A stretch of DNA of 64,000 nucleotides from Buxus sempervirens (lineage: Eukaryota; Streptophyta; Magnoliopsida; Buxales; Buxaceae), in contig OX387184.1 in the NCBI GenBank assembly GCA_947561395.2, forward strand, positions 8,618,001 through 8,682,000. The letters run 5' to 3'. Shown here piece after piece: positions 42,016 through 54,300 of the stretch. Under the pieces are notes generated by a model that was not told where the DNA came from, did not search any database, and worked only from the letters and a program-made list of their open reading frames with translations. The translations under genes were made by a program, and so were the position numbers. How positions within the stretch are numbered: position 1 is the stretch's first letter; each line of letters opens with the position of its first letter.

Positions 42016-45000
42016 ATTTGAAGGCACGGGCATGACTATGATGTGACTTTGTTATTATGACACTTGTTGGGACCTGTGAGACATGGAAAAATCAATTTAA
42101 TGATTTCCTAATCATCACACGGGATTAAATAAAACAAAGAGTCGCCACCATTCAATTTAGGTGTGAATGGACACCAAAATATCAAATAAGCACAAAAGGC
42201 AAATTTTAGGGCAAAATATCCCTCCTAAAAAAAACAACCAGATATGGGTAAGGGGATTAGGTTATGAACAGGGGAAGGTGTTAGGCACCCCTATTCATCC
42301 ACACAAGGTGGTTGCCAGGTGTGCGCGCCTGAAAAACGGTCGCACTGGTAGAAAACGGGAAATCGGAGTCGCCACCACCTGATGGGGTGCAGGCGGACAC
42401 CTGGGTGCCTAATCTTATCTATTGGTTTGGTCTGCGGCTTGAGATTCTGAGGCAGGTCTCGGTTGCGGTCTGGGGAAGTCCGTAGACACCCCAGTCCGCC
42501 CCGTCGAATGACGGGTCCCGTGGGTTCCCTAGGATTGAGTCAACTTTCTATTTGGTTCTCACCCGATTCCTAATCCAGCATGCCATTTAGTTAGGTCTTG
42601 GCGGGACCACCTAAGTGGTGTGGGTCCTTTTAGTTGATTTTGTCTTGCTTTACTTAGGTGATCTGGGTCTGATTGGGTGGGCCCCGTTGGAAGGTCCACG
42701 ATGTCCTTGGTGGGCTTGGGTAAGCCCATGTACCCATGTGGGCCTCCGTCTAAGCCTAGGAGGCCCTGTGGGCTTAGGTGAAATGAATTGATTTTATATT
42801 AAGGTTTAAGTTTGGAACTTAAGTATTTTTCATGTCAGAAGTGAGTCGGCATTGGTTTGCGGGCCCCTGGGTGGGCCCCCATGTGGGTTGCCAAAAAAGG
42901 TTTAACTTATCTTGCTTATATTGGCCAAAATGAATTGGACATCGGGCTTGGGGCCTATAGTCCAAATTTGGGCTTGAAAGCCCGGTTCCTTGAGGTTTAG
43001 GGTTTGCACCATTCTTAGGTTTAGTTAATGGGCCTTGGCGGGCCCGATAGGCCCTTACCCGGAGTCTCGGCCAAACCATGCATTTCAAACTTCATTCCAC
43101 AAACAAAGTTTGGGTGGGCCGCATTGGGTTTGGCCCATCCGATTTGATTGGTTGATTTCACTTAATCTTGATTATTTGCATGCTTTCCGATTTATTGGGC
43201 TTGGTGGGCCCCGTTGGAAGGCCCACTAGTGTTCCAAGTTGGACCGGTGGTCCAGGTACCATGTTGGGTTTCCGGGTGACCCGGAAACCCTATTGGTTCA
43301 TTTGGTTTAGTTATGAGATTATTCAAATCAATGAAAATCAAAGGTCACACATAAAAATGCATTTTTAAGGGCTTTGCCAGTTAGGATGCATATGTGGGCT
43401 TCTTGGGGTCTTTCTAGGGCTGTGTAGGCCCTTGCAAAGGCCCACCAGGGTGCTGGAGTTGTGGAGTCTCCAGCTCTTGGTCTCTTTTGGGTAGTTTCTA
43501 CAGCAAGTAAAGGAGGGGGGAGGCATGGGAAGTTGCCTCCTCCATTTTGGATCATATATGCCAATAAACAGGGACCAAGGTGTCCATGTTTGGTCTCTTA
43601 GATTCCACCAACAGCAAGCATAATTGATCAATAAAAAACCTACGGTTAAGAACCTAAAACATGATCCAACAAATGACCAATACATGTATACTCATACTTT
43701 ATCCAAGGGGACAGCAACTCATGCATGCATTCAAACAAGTAAGACCTAAGTAAGATACCATTCGGTTTATTCCTAAAGTAGGGAACTCATGCATGCACCC
43801 AAGACAATTAAGCAACTAAGACATGACATTTAAATATAAATAAAAAGTGAACAATAAAGCATGTATATGTGTATGCATTGGCTGTGAACATGAACTCAAA
43901 TAAATATTTACATGCATATATAAACCTGGTCATGCTTCTAATGGTTGGGTATGTGAACCTATGCATGGAATAGGTACGGAAAGATGGGGTTAATTCCCTA
44001 TAAGTAAAAAACAGCAACCTAGATGAAGTAGAAAGTGACAAATATTGCATGGGACAGCAAGATAAGAGAGGGAAAGGAGCACGGTGGAAGTGTACTAATG
44101 AGTAAAAAGAAAAGGGCAACAATATGGCAAGCTTTAGAGATCTTGATGCATGAATACTTGATGTACATGAATGTGTGACTTCATCCATTATGCATGCTCT
44201 AAATATTTATAAATGATTAGTGAATGACATGCATGCTTAGAATCTCGGTTGAACTATGCACAAATAAAATAAATAATAGAAGCAAAATTCAGCATGCACT
44301 CCACACACAATTCATAGCAAAATATGTTTCCCTAAATCATCCATCTAACTTAAAGAAAAGTCTTAAGAAGGGGTAAGTGGGGGTTACACCTGGGATACAT
44401 GGGATTAAAGAATAAGAGAGGGAACATGCTCCCACGTATAAATAATAGCAATAAACAAACAAAGAAAAGAAAACATATGCTGAAAAAATGACACTTAAAG
44501 GATCATGAGTAGCCCCTTTCTCTCCTTTCCGATTGAACACAAGCCCTCCCCTTACCATGGGAGTTAATATACAAAAAATAAAATGAACCAACAAATCCTA
44601 ACATGAGAGAACAGTAGTCACATGGCATAAAAAAAGAATGGAAATGCTCATATTTCATTTATTTTTAAGTATGTTTAACAAAGGGTGCCAAGGAACTCAC
44701 CTAGGGCTTCAGAACTTTCTTTGAATTGTGCTAACCTCCTCTTGAAGCCAAGGCACGGCTGGAGCAACTCTTGAGCAGCACTTCCTCTTCTCCAAATGTA
44801 CTCCAAAGATCTCCTTTAGTATTTAGAAGGAAGAGAGAAGTGTAGAGAAGTGATTAGAAGAGGGTTTTTGTCGGGTTTCAAGGCTTGAGATGGGATTGGA
44901 GTGGGTTTTCTTGGAGAGAGGTTGGAGAGATGGGAGAGATTTTCTTTTCTGTTGGAGAGGACGAATGGGAGAGATAGAGAGGGTGGGATAGCTTGGGAGA

Positions 45001-45120
45001 GAATGGAAAAAAGGGGGTCCAAATGGTGATCTCCCCTTGTGTTGGAAATAAAATAGTTTTTATACCATGGGAGATGAAGGGTTGCATGGGGAAGTAAAGA
45101 GACTCATTGGGGAGGTGGAG

Positions 45121-45290
45121 GGTTGCCATGTGGAGAGGAAAGGTGATGGGAGGTCAAGGGTTTTTCTCTTGAGGAAGTGGATGGTTGCCATGTGGAGAGG
45201 AAAGTTGGGGGAGGTCAAGGGTTTTTCTCTTGAGGAAGTGGATGGTTGCCATGTGGAGAGGAAAGGTTGGGGGAGGTCAAGGGTTAATGG
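45121..45290. repeat. About 61-bp tandem repeat, nearly three copies
   Basis: GGTTGCCATGTGGAGAGGAAA recurs at 45121, 45183 and 45244, each followed by GGGAGGTCAAGGGTT. It lies inside the Ogre-like LTR. Confidence 0.9.
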
Positions 45291-46689
45291 GAGGTGGAGG
45301 ATTTTTATTGGGGAGGTGACATGTGTAAGATGGAGAGAGGATTGTTTGTGTTGGGGAGGTGAAGGGTTAATGGGAGGTGGAGGATTGGTTGGGAAGTGAA
45401 GAGACTCATGGGGAATCAAGAGTCTCATGGGGAAATGAAGACTCTTTATGGGGACATGAAGGGTTTCATGGGGAAGTGAAGGGTTGGGAGGTGAAGGGTT
45501 GGGAGGTGAAGGGTTAGGAGGTGCCACGTGTGCAGCCCTCATTGTGTCCACGTGGCATCCTATGTGGAGCCCCCATGCGCACACGTGGCATCCCATGTGG
45601 CATTGCCAAAAATCCAGAAATGCCCCTAGCTTTGACTGTTCATATCTTTTTCATCCGGACTTCGATTTGAGCAAACTCAATTGCGTTGGAATCGTATCGA
45701 AGTCCTCTATCCATTGGGATAGGGCTAAACACCTGGCTCGGGGTTCGGCAAAAAAGTCAACTTTCGGTTCATTTTCAAGTTTGACCGGCCCACAGAACCT
45801 TCACCCGGACTCTGATTCCAGCAAACTCAGTTGCGTCGGACTCGTGTAAGGATTCTCTATCCAATGGTATAGAGCAAGGTAGCCAGATTTCTTTTGATCG
45901 AAAGGTCAACTTTCAACCCTTCAGGGTTTGACTTTTTAGCAGGGTTTTGCATTTCCGGCACTTCCGGGAGCGCAAAAATGAGATGCTTACACCAGGTATT
46001 GTTCATGTTTTACAAAGAAAAAAAGGCTTGCTATGAAAATCAGGAAAAATCACAAAAAGACAAAAATTGTATGGTTTTTTCATATGAATAGTCTGATTGA
46101 TCCAGAACTATCAAATATGATCATACCATTCCTAGGGTTTCATGGTCAAAATAAAATTGAGATAAAATCAAATAAAATCAATTTAAAGTGAAAAATCCAA
46201 AAATCTGGCTTCAAGTCAAATTCTAGAAATCTGTAAAAATATGATTTTTATAAAATATTTCACAATTTAACTTGAACAGTCCAGGGCATAGATAAAGCCC
46301 AAATTTCACATTAAATCAGAAAATAAAAACCAAAAATACCCACGTTGATGAAAAACACCAAAAGGGGAGAATTTAGACCGTAGGGTCTTCTCTCAATAAT
46401 GAAAAACAATTTAAAAACCATATCATGAAACCCTAGAAATTATTTTCAGGCTTCTAGATTCAGATCTACCATATTGATCATGATAGATCCAAGATCATAG
46501 CCAAAAACCACAAAAATCACGAAAATAGTGCTGTAGGTGCAAATATATGGAAAATCCAAATTTTATCAAAAAGTGGGGATCTCATGCTATAAACATCATA
46601 GATTCATGTGATTCATTCAGATTCATCATAAAAACAATTAAACATGATCAGTATATTCAAAATAGCCACATCTCACAGATTTGAGCACA

Positions 46690-46975
46690 TGGGGGTCTAC
46701 CCTACGGATCCACCTGTTCTCTTTTCCCCTAGTTCTCTCTTCACGTTTTACGGCTAGAGAGACTCTTGAGGTACTTAGAGATAGGTTTGGGTATACAAAC
46801 ACAATCACAGGCCTTATTTTATGAAAAAAAACAGATATGGGGTTCTATTCTAGGGATCCACCTGTTCCCCTTTCCCCTAGTTCTCTCTTCACGTTTTACG
46901 GCTAGAGAGACTCTTGAGGTACTTAGAGACAAGTTTAGGAATACAAAAACAGATATGGCCTTATTCTACAGCAAT
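46690..46975. repeat. About 149-bp direct duplication
   Basis: Two copies starting at about 46690 and 46838 share GGATCCACCTGTTC, TTCACGTTTTACGGCTAGAG and CTTGAGGTACTTAGAGA. Inside the Ogre-like LTR. Confidence 0.85.
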
Positions 46976-48109
46976 AGAGATGATCCTATTACATCTAGAA
47001 TTGAAGACAGAAAATAAAAAGGGATAGGGGACTTACCTGGATTGAGCAGGCAAGCAGCAGGAGTTCTTCTCTTCTCTTCTCTTGGAGTTCCTTGGACTTC
47101 CTTGAACTTCAAATTTTCGTGACCCCTAGCTTAAGAATCTCACCTCTATTTATAGGCAAGCACAGGGGCAAAGCTGGTCCAGAAGGATATATCCTGATCC
47201 TCAGGATAGAGTGAAAATTGGAGATAATGCCCATCCATAGCCAACCAAGGTGGCTTCAGTGAATAAAATACGTAATTCGCTCATTTAAAGATATATTGGA
47301 CTGAAGATAAAGCTCGGAAATCGAGAGAAGGACAAAACTCGCACGTGTCTTTAGTGACCGTAAATGCACTACGGTCTAATGTGACCGTATAGTTACTACA
47401 GGCGCGCCTGACCGTAGAGAATTTTCGGGCGCGACAGGCCCGTGAAGGAAATATGGGCAAAGTCTGCTTAGTCAGTTTTTATGCATTTTTGACGTGTTTT
47501 AAGCTCTAATTATATGTTTTTATTATTTTCTCATTCTGTAGTGCAATTTGGGGTGTCTACAGGACTAGAGATATATCTATTGAGATGTTTGGAATTATGA
47601 TTCCATTGATGTGTTGTTACTTGGTTATACGTGATTTACAGCTATACTTGGGATTTGATATTGATGTTATTGCTTGGTTTACATGATGGATTTCCGCGTT
47701 TATATCACTTAGATTGTTTGAGATTCCGTTGGATTAGTCGGATTATACGTGTTATCGTCATCGTATATGTTTTGTACCGGGGCATGTTTTAGAACTGAAC
47801 TAAATGGTCTTTGTACATGCATGTGCTACTCACTGGGATATTCGTATCTCATACCATTTTGTTTTGTTTTGATTTCAGCTAGTCTTGGAGATGACGATAC
47901 TGGCGGGTAGTGCTAGGTTTATGTGAGTTTAGAGTTGTATTACTGTAATTATTATTTAAAATTTGGGATTGTAGCACACTCTGATTATCTAGTTATTGTT
48001 TCATTCATGTTTTCCTTCATTCTGATATATCGATCTTGTGTGAAAATTTAACCTTCGGAGACGAGTTACGGTTTTATTACGTAACCTGGATCTGGGGCGT
48101 TACAGCTTT

Positions 48110-49105
48110 CTAAAATGCTTCACAACTTCAAAGTTATCAAGAGTTTTATTTTCAAATATTATCTTGTTTCTATGTAACCACAAGCCCATCCAAAGTTCGC
48201 CACCGATGTTAGCAAATCAACAATATCAGATGCATGATTAGGCAGCTTAAGATTAGCAATATTACAAAACCAATTTAGGAAAGAGTCCTGTGGACCAAAA
48301 GATTGAGAAGAACCTCCAATTGCAAGTAGCCAAGCTGCTCTAGAGAAGGGGCATAGAAGCCATATATGTTCTCTGCATAAACAACATTCATCTAAAAATA
48401 ACTTTAAATGTGGGCCGAGCAATCTAGCTATGGGGAGAGCTCCATTTAAGCTTTTCCAAAGAAAGAACTTTACACTAGCTGGGCATCTAAGATGCCAAGT
48501 TTGCAACCAAATTCTGTTAGCATTTCCTAAGACATCACCTAGAAGAAGTCGGTATGCAGATGCTACCGTGAAAGTTCCCCTTGCTGTAAGTTGCTAGATC
48601 AACTTATCCTGTGAGATAGATGAAGAGATAGGAGTAAACATGATCTTACTTACAGTATCAGCATCCCATATTTTGGAAATCAGATTAAAATTCCATTGAC
48701 CAGATTCTGAATTAAAGAGTTGACTTACCCATTCAATTTGGAAATTATCATCATGATTTTGCATTTGAGGAACTTTTTCCCCTGTATGAAGCCAAATGTC
48801 TTTGAAAACATTAACTTTAGTACCAGAAGCCAGAATCCATCCACACCCTTTTGAATAAAATTCTTCAATTGCTGTAATTGCTTCCAGCCATAAGAGTGAG
48901 AAGGCTTTACCACAACATCCATGAAAGAACAATCTGGGAAGTACGTGTTTTTCATCAACTCAGTCCAAGGAGTCTTTTGTTGTGAAATTAACTGCCATAC
49001 TGATTTCATTAATAAGGTTTTATTCATAAGATCAGGCCTTTTAATGTTTAGTCCACCATTTCGCCAAGGACGTGTAATAAAATCCCAACAAATTGTTGCA
49101 ACTCC
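48110..49105 (-). pseudogene. LINE ORF2 C-terminal region (RT tail and zf-RVT)
   Basis: Frames on the minus strand read LMKSVWQLISQQ, HSYGWKQLQQLK, then GWILASGTKVNVFKDIW and RCPASVKFFLWKSLNGALP with ECCLCREH, the zf-RVT signature. At least two frameshifts separate them. The reverse-transcriptase catalytic region is absent. Confidence 0.8.
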
Positions 49106-49433
49106 TAACCGGACCGGGTTACACCCCTAGTTGGAAGTTATAAGTCATTCATTGGAATAAGAGCATTCTTTTAGAAGAAAAAGGTTTCGAAAAATAAAAT
49201 GTCAATAAAATTTAATTATTTGATAAAGGTAATCTAAAAGTTAAACTTACAATTTTGTTGACTGAATATTAATTATTTTAAAAACAGTTTTTTTCCCAAA
49301 AAACAGTTTGAAAACCAAAAACATTTCCAATTGTTTTTGGGTTTATGAAAACAGGTGACAAAAAACCTGTTTGGTAACAAATGAAAAAAAAAACAATTGA
49401 AGTTTTCAAAATCAACGATTTTCATAATTCAAG

Positions 49434-49770
49434 CATCCTCCAAATCCCAGTCGGCTTCGTCCTCGCTTGCCTGAGAATAGTCGCCAGAACTCAACTTCCC
49501 ACATCCATTGCCTACTACGCCTTCTAGTCACTCGATGTCAGTCACCGTCAAGGGTACCCCCTCACCACCGGCCAAGAAATCAATCGGCCAAGCAGGCGTC
49601 CTCTTCATTTGCTCCCACAGGACACCCCTCAACCCCAACTTTCTCTCCACCGCTCTCAGCCTTCCGATCCTAGCAATCACTTACTCCCTCTCCCAACTCT
49701 CCGAGATCATTTACCCCATCAAGGCCGTCTGACTTAGTCGAGACCAAGCTGCTTGACGTGTCCGACTCAA
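49434..49770 (+). pseudogene. Fragment of a glycerol-3-phosphate acyltransferase (GPAT) gene
   Basis: Reading from about 49438: [15 protein letters not shown], then YYAF and a stop where plant GPATs have Trp, a 2-base loss, then [56 protein letters not shown], a stop for Arg, and LSRDQAA. This matches the land-plant sn-2 GPAT family of cutin/suberin synthesis. The acyltransferase HX4D box reads HRTPLN, so the catalytic Asp is Asn. It is non-functional, with no introns or flanking exons seen. It ends about 10 bp from a TRIM LTR preceded by a GGGGGAG tract. Confidence 0.85.
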
Positions 49771-49779
49771 TCGGGGGAG

Positions 49780-50107
49780 TGTTAAGGAATATATTAAATA
49801 TATAAAGTTCACCCCTTAATAAAAGCTCAAGTTGATAGTAAGGGGTGAACTTTATATATTTAATATATTCTTTAACACTTTCCCTCATGTGTGGGCTAGA
49901 CTCAAACCCATTTTTTTTTAGGGGACTCATTTTTAGAGAGGCCCTATACGTAGAATATTTTTTGTTCTCAACGAGTGAAGTGGAGGTTTGAACCCAAAGA
50001 CCTTGACGTTTGCCAAAAGCTCTAATATCATTTAAAATACCGTTCCTTAAAAAAGCTCAAAGCTTATACTGAGGATGAACTTTATATATTTAATTATATT
50101 CCTAACA
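49780..50107. mobile_element. TRIM LTR (plus) abutting an inverted TRIM copy (minus)
   Basis: A plus-strand LTR start TGTTAAGGAATATATT at 49780 runs about 60 bp, then meets a minus-strand copy: 3' LTR at about 49839-49877, interior with CTCATGTGTGGGC and AGCTCTAATATCAT (primer site), and 5' LTR at about 50035-50107. The junction forms a 41-bp inverted repeat (49778-49818 and 49839-49879) with one mismatch. Confidence 0.8.
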
Positions 50108-51314
50108 ATCTGATTATATGCCCCGAAGGACTACAAGCAGAGATGCTTGGATTTCCGGCTTTGTTTGCAGGGCTGACGGACTAGCTCGTGCCGACGGTAA
50201 TGTCGAATCGTATGAACATGTTCCATGGGACGACTGCGACGGGGAGGAAGGGTTTGGATCCGTGTAGCAGCACCCAATAGACTAAGGGTTTGGACCCCAC
50301 AACCGACGTCGGAGCTCACAATTCACTCTCTCCCTATCTGCGTAGAGATCACGGAGCCGAACTGAGTCTGCGGCGAGCACGGTTGATCGTACGGTGCGGG
50401 TGTAGACGGAGGAGATCTCAACTAGAGCTGAGCTAGACACGATGCCAAGATTTTTTGGTTTTTTTGGTAGGCAGACACGATGCCAAGTTTTTTTTTTCTT
50501 TTGGTAGTGAGACACGATGCCAAGTTGGAGCTGAAGATCTTGAACCACGACACTCAATAACGCTCTGCAAATTTGATGAAGACGTCTTCGATGGGTACAT
50601 GGATGTGACTGCCGTTTTCACCGAAGCTGGAAGCATGAACTGGGATCTCGCAGAGAGATTGAGAGATAGGTATCTTTTTTTTGGTAGAAGATTGAGAGAT
50701 AGGTATCGAAGACAAAACTCAGAAGGTATAACAAAAATGCGACTCCAAAAAAACATGATTCGTGGTTTTTAAAAACCAAAGATTTTAGTTTTAAAAAACG
50801 GGGTATTTTTTGGACCCTTTTTTTTCTGAAAACCATCAAAACCAAACATATTTTTGGTTTTCGGTTTTTAAAAACAGAAAAACGGTGTTTGGCAACGTTA
50901 CCAAACACCATTTTGTTTCTCATGATTCAGTTTCTTTTATTTTTAGACCTGTGCATCTGGATGAAATTAGCATTTTTTTATTCGGCGTTTTCTTAAGTAT
51001 TGGGTCCCAGAAGAAGCTTTTCTTTCTCTTGGTATACAAAGTTACAAACACGGATGGCTGCGGAGTTCTATATTTTCTTGCACTTATCCCGTTTCTAAGC
51101 AAGCGTGACGGGGTTTGGGCTTGCGTTTTCTTTAGAAACTTGTGTAAGGATAAACCCAGGCTACTGTTGAGTCCACTTGTACGGTTTAAGTTTCCGTGCA
51201 TCGCAAGCCCCTCCACTAAAATGCTACCGCAACTAAAGAAACCCGTATCTCAATTTTTTATGGTGGCTGCGGCCAAATAGTTGGTGTGGGAGGAAGAGAA
51301 GGGAGGTTGTGGTC
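50108..51314. other. Mixed non-coding sequence between TRIM and DUF760 gene
   Basis: About 50525-50680 has a short open frame (DLEPRHSITLCKFDEDVFDGY) that I do not recognise, possibly another captured fragment. About 50750-50915 contains AAACGGTGTTTGGCAACGTTACCAAACACC, resembling Harbinger-like termini at 14841 and 49290-49385. From about 50940 it is the upstream region of the next gene. Confidence 0.4.
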
Positions 51315-54300
51315 ATGCCGACCGTTGCCTCTCTCCTGCCGGTTTCTCATCTTCCTGTGGTCTCGTTACAACCTCATCGTCCCTCTTCCACCTTCGCTCA
51401 CGTCCAACTCCCACGCACCAGGCACCGCAGAGGGATCCGGCCCCTTATATTCGCTTCCTCGGCTTCTTCTTTTGATGAGCTTAACTCTGGCCCCAAACCA
51501 CGCTCCAACAACAACTCGAAGGTCAATGAAATTTCAGAATTTATGGAATTAACGTTTTTTTTTTCTTTTCTGTATGTTGGGAATTTCCTTGTGATTGAAG
51601 CCTGCGGTGTTGCTGTATTTGAAGGGAAATTTAACGTTTATGTGGCTATAGTGGATCAGAGGTTGTACGTTTCCAGTGAAATTGATTACCTGATTCCAAT
51701 TACGAAAGGGAAAACGGCACAAAAATTACTGCAGAGACGGAATGGATAGGTTTTGGGGGCTCTTAAACATTGGAAATCACAACTTGGATCCCTAATTCTA
51801 GATGTAATCACACAAATAGAAACAAAGACATCTCACCTTTGAAAAGGAAAATGTCAGAAAATTTGAATGTGAAACCGTTTCTTATTCTCTTTGAATAAAA
51901 TTCTTAATTACAGTGGTGTGTGTAGATGAGAAAGTGGAAATATTCGAATCTTTGGGTTACTATTGGAAAAGAAAAGCCTAGAATTAACTTTTAAGTTTTA
52001 AACGCTTGCGAATTGGTTTAGAAACAAGAAAAATAGAAAATTCCTAATTCTGGAAACTTAGTAACTGGTACTCCATGAACCAAAGACATCTTGTCCTAAA
52101 CGCCGCTCTGGGCCTTGAATTAATTTGTTCTAGGATCTTGTTGCTTTTTGCATATTAGTCAGGTTGGAAACATTCAGTATGTGTGCTCATGGATTCAGGT
52201 TCCAGTCACAGAGAGTGCCAAGTGAGGAAGAGTAAAAGAGAGCAAAGGAAGTTTCATCATTATTGACTTCAATAGAAATCATAATGACTATTATACTTGC
52301 ATCAAAAAGGTGTGCCAAATAATAAAAGAAGTTTCATCATTATTGACTTCAATAGAAATCATAATGACTATTATGCTTGGATCAAAAAGATGTGCCAAAT
52401 AATAACTCGATACTCTCAACTTTGTTGTCAAGGAAATTGGACAATAATTTGAAGTAAAGTTCATGCTTGGAAAATTTTGGTTTTCATATCAAACTTTTGA
52501 GAAATTTAAAGATCAATGAAATCATATGTTCTGATGAAAATTTGTTCACAGCAAAAATCGTAGGTGAGTGCTGGATTGAGAGGCATGAATTAAACTGACA
52601 TATGGAGAAGCATTATCTGTTAAAATCCTATGATTTTGGGCATTTTACAATGGGAATTTAGTCTTAGCTGAAACAATCTGAATTTTAGGATCGGGTCCCT
52701 TTCGAATCGAATCTTATAATTGACTTCAAAATTAAAATTTTGCATTAAATTTTTAACCCTGAAAATTTCCCTGCTCAGTTCATCATTTGCTAAAACTATG
52801 TTTGCTCCTAATTAGCTGGTGTAAATCCCACCAAAACAGTGTTCTAGAAGGATAGATTGTCTTTTTTGTTTTTTAATCTACACTATATTAATATTGTAGC
52901 ATAATTGTTTCATAAGCTGAAATAAAAATTTTTCCTCTTTCAGAAGTCAACTCTTTTAAACCTGATACAAGATATAGAACCTTTTGATGTAAGCATTATC
53001 CAAAAGGATGTTCCACCCACTACTGTGGATGCCATGAAAAGAACCATATCGGGCATGCTAGGCTTACTTCCATCCAACCGGTTCCAAGTCCTAATTGAGG
53101 CTTTGTGGGAGCCCCTCTCCAAGTTGTTGGTTTCTTCAATGATGACCGGGTATGTTCATCCCTTGTGATATTTGCAATTTATAACATTGCTTTGGTTTCC
53201 ATACATTCAAAAAGGAACAAATTAAGTAGTTTCCGAGTCATTTTGCTATCTATTAAAGGATAAAATGTAAACCTGGACTGCTATATAATAAAACTAATGG
53301 ATGAATAAAGTTTAAATGTCTATCCATATCCCTAGAAACATTATTGCTATTGTTATGGCATTGTTCCAATGTGGGGCCTAGGACCCATCATATATATGAT
53401 GGATACTATGCTAGAATCTAGCTTCTAATTATATGACTGTCATATGAAATTTACACTTTCCCTTGGGCATTTTATGATACTCTTTCTCCCATCCAAGCAA
53501 AAGGGATGTATGAGTTGATTGAGGTCACTATCTTGACAAGAGTTTCTTTCCAAATCATCATGTGATGTGTTAAAGGGTAAGAGGAGAAAGATCTGAAATT
53601 TCATGGTGTAGCCTGAAAAAAAAGAAACTATAATTAGATTGAAATGATAAACATGTTTTGTGTTGGAATATTAAACTATGTGATAACAAAGAAGATCAAG
53701 AGGATAAATTGTTGAAAAAATCCATGTGGTTCAATGGTTTGCTTGCTTCCACGTAGAGAAAGAAGAATCCAATATTCAGATACAAGTTATAACATTAGGG
53801 TTACAGCTTATGTTTTATACCTAGATCCCTTTTACAACGCTAGCCCCAATATATTAGAGAAATTTACTAATATACCCTTATTTTCTGGATTTTATTTGTG
53901 TTACCAGCGTAAACTTTTGGATTTAAGGCCATAAACTTGATTTTCTTTTTCTTTGCTATGCAAGTCAAAATGCTGTATTATCAGAATTCACTTGTTGAAT
54001 GACTCATATTCAAATGTGGATTATGTTGCCTATAATTTATTATTCATTGCTCCTTAATTTGCAATGAGAGAACATAAATTTCTTCCCAATCCATTATCTG
54101 CAAACCGAGATCTTGATGTCCCATACTTTTATGTCAGGTATACACTGCGGAATGCTGAATATCGGCTTTGTCTTGCAAAGCACCTTGATATATTTAAAGA
54201 GAATTTTGAACAACAAAAAACAGAAAGCGCCAAACTTGATGCACAAAAAATGTTACTTGACAGCACAGGAATATTTGATTTTACTGAGAAAAATGAAATG

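Larger units (their letters stand above)
42065..47561 (-). mobile_element. Long solo LTR (Ogre/Tat-like), nested in the gypsy LTR
   Basis: On the minus strand it begins TGTAGACACCCCAAATTGCA and ends CAGGTCCCAACA. A TATA box TATAAATAGAGG lies on the minus strand at about 47145. The GAGTCGCCACC motif occurs near 42140 and 42370. These features and the 5.5-kb length fit Ogre/Tat-lineage LTRs. The flanks ACACT and GGACT match at only three of five bases, so the boundaries are less certain. No second LTR or pol sequence was found, and open frames within are not convincing genes. Confidence 0.65.
39128..48104 (+). mobile_element. Solo LTR of a Ty3/gypsy-type element (Tekay/Del-like), itself interrupted
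   Basis: Begins TGTAAAATCCCGAATTTT and ends TGGGGCGTTACA, flanked by ACTTT and GCTTT. Removing the nested 42065-47561 leaves about 3.5 kb without coding sequence. A TATA box (GTTTATAAATAG) at about 39593 and GAAACCCTGAGTAGGCCGG repeats at 41545-42010 fit long chromovirus LTRs. Lineage is inferred from LTR ends and length. Confidence 0.7.
38154..49105 (-). mobile_element. 5'-truncated LINE, with nested LTR insertions
   Basis: A 15-bp duplication TAACCGGACCGGGTT flanks the whole (38139-38153, 49106-49120). A T run directly after the left copy is the poly(A) tail of a minus-strand LINE. Coding remnants are zf-RVT-type sequence at the right and RNase H at the left, separated by a 9-kb solo-LTR nest. 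Without the nest the LINE is about 2 kb. It interrupts the GH3-type upstream region of block 3, whose homology to block 1 resumes at 49121. Confidence 0.85.

Noticed and set aside
45060..45596. 178-codon Pro/His-rich minus-strand frame
   Set aside because: It is a read-through of the 61-bp tandem repeats inside the Ogre-like LTR, so repeat periodicity explains the open frame.
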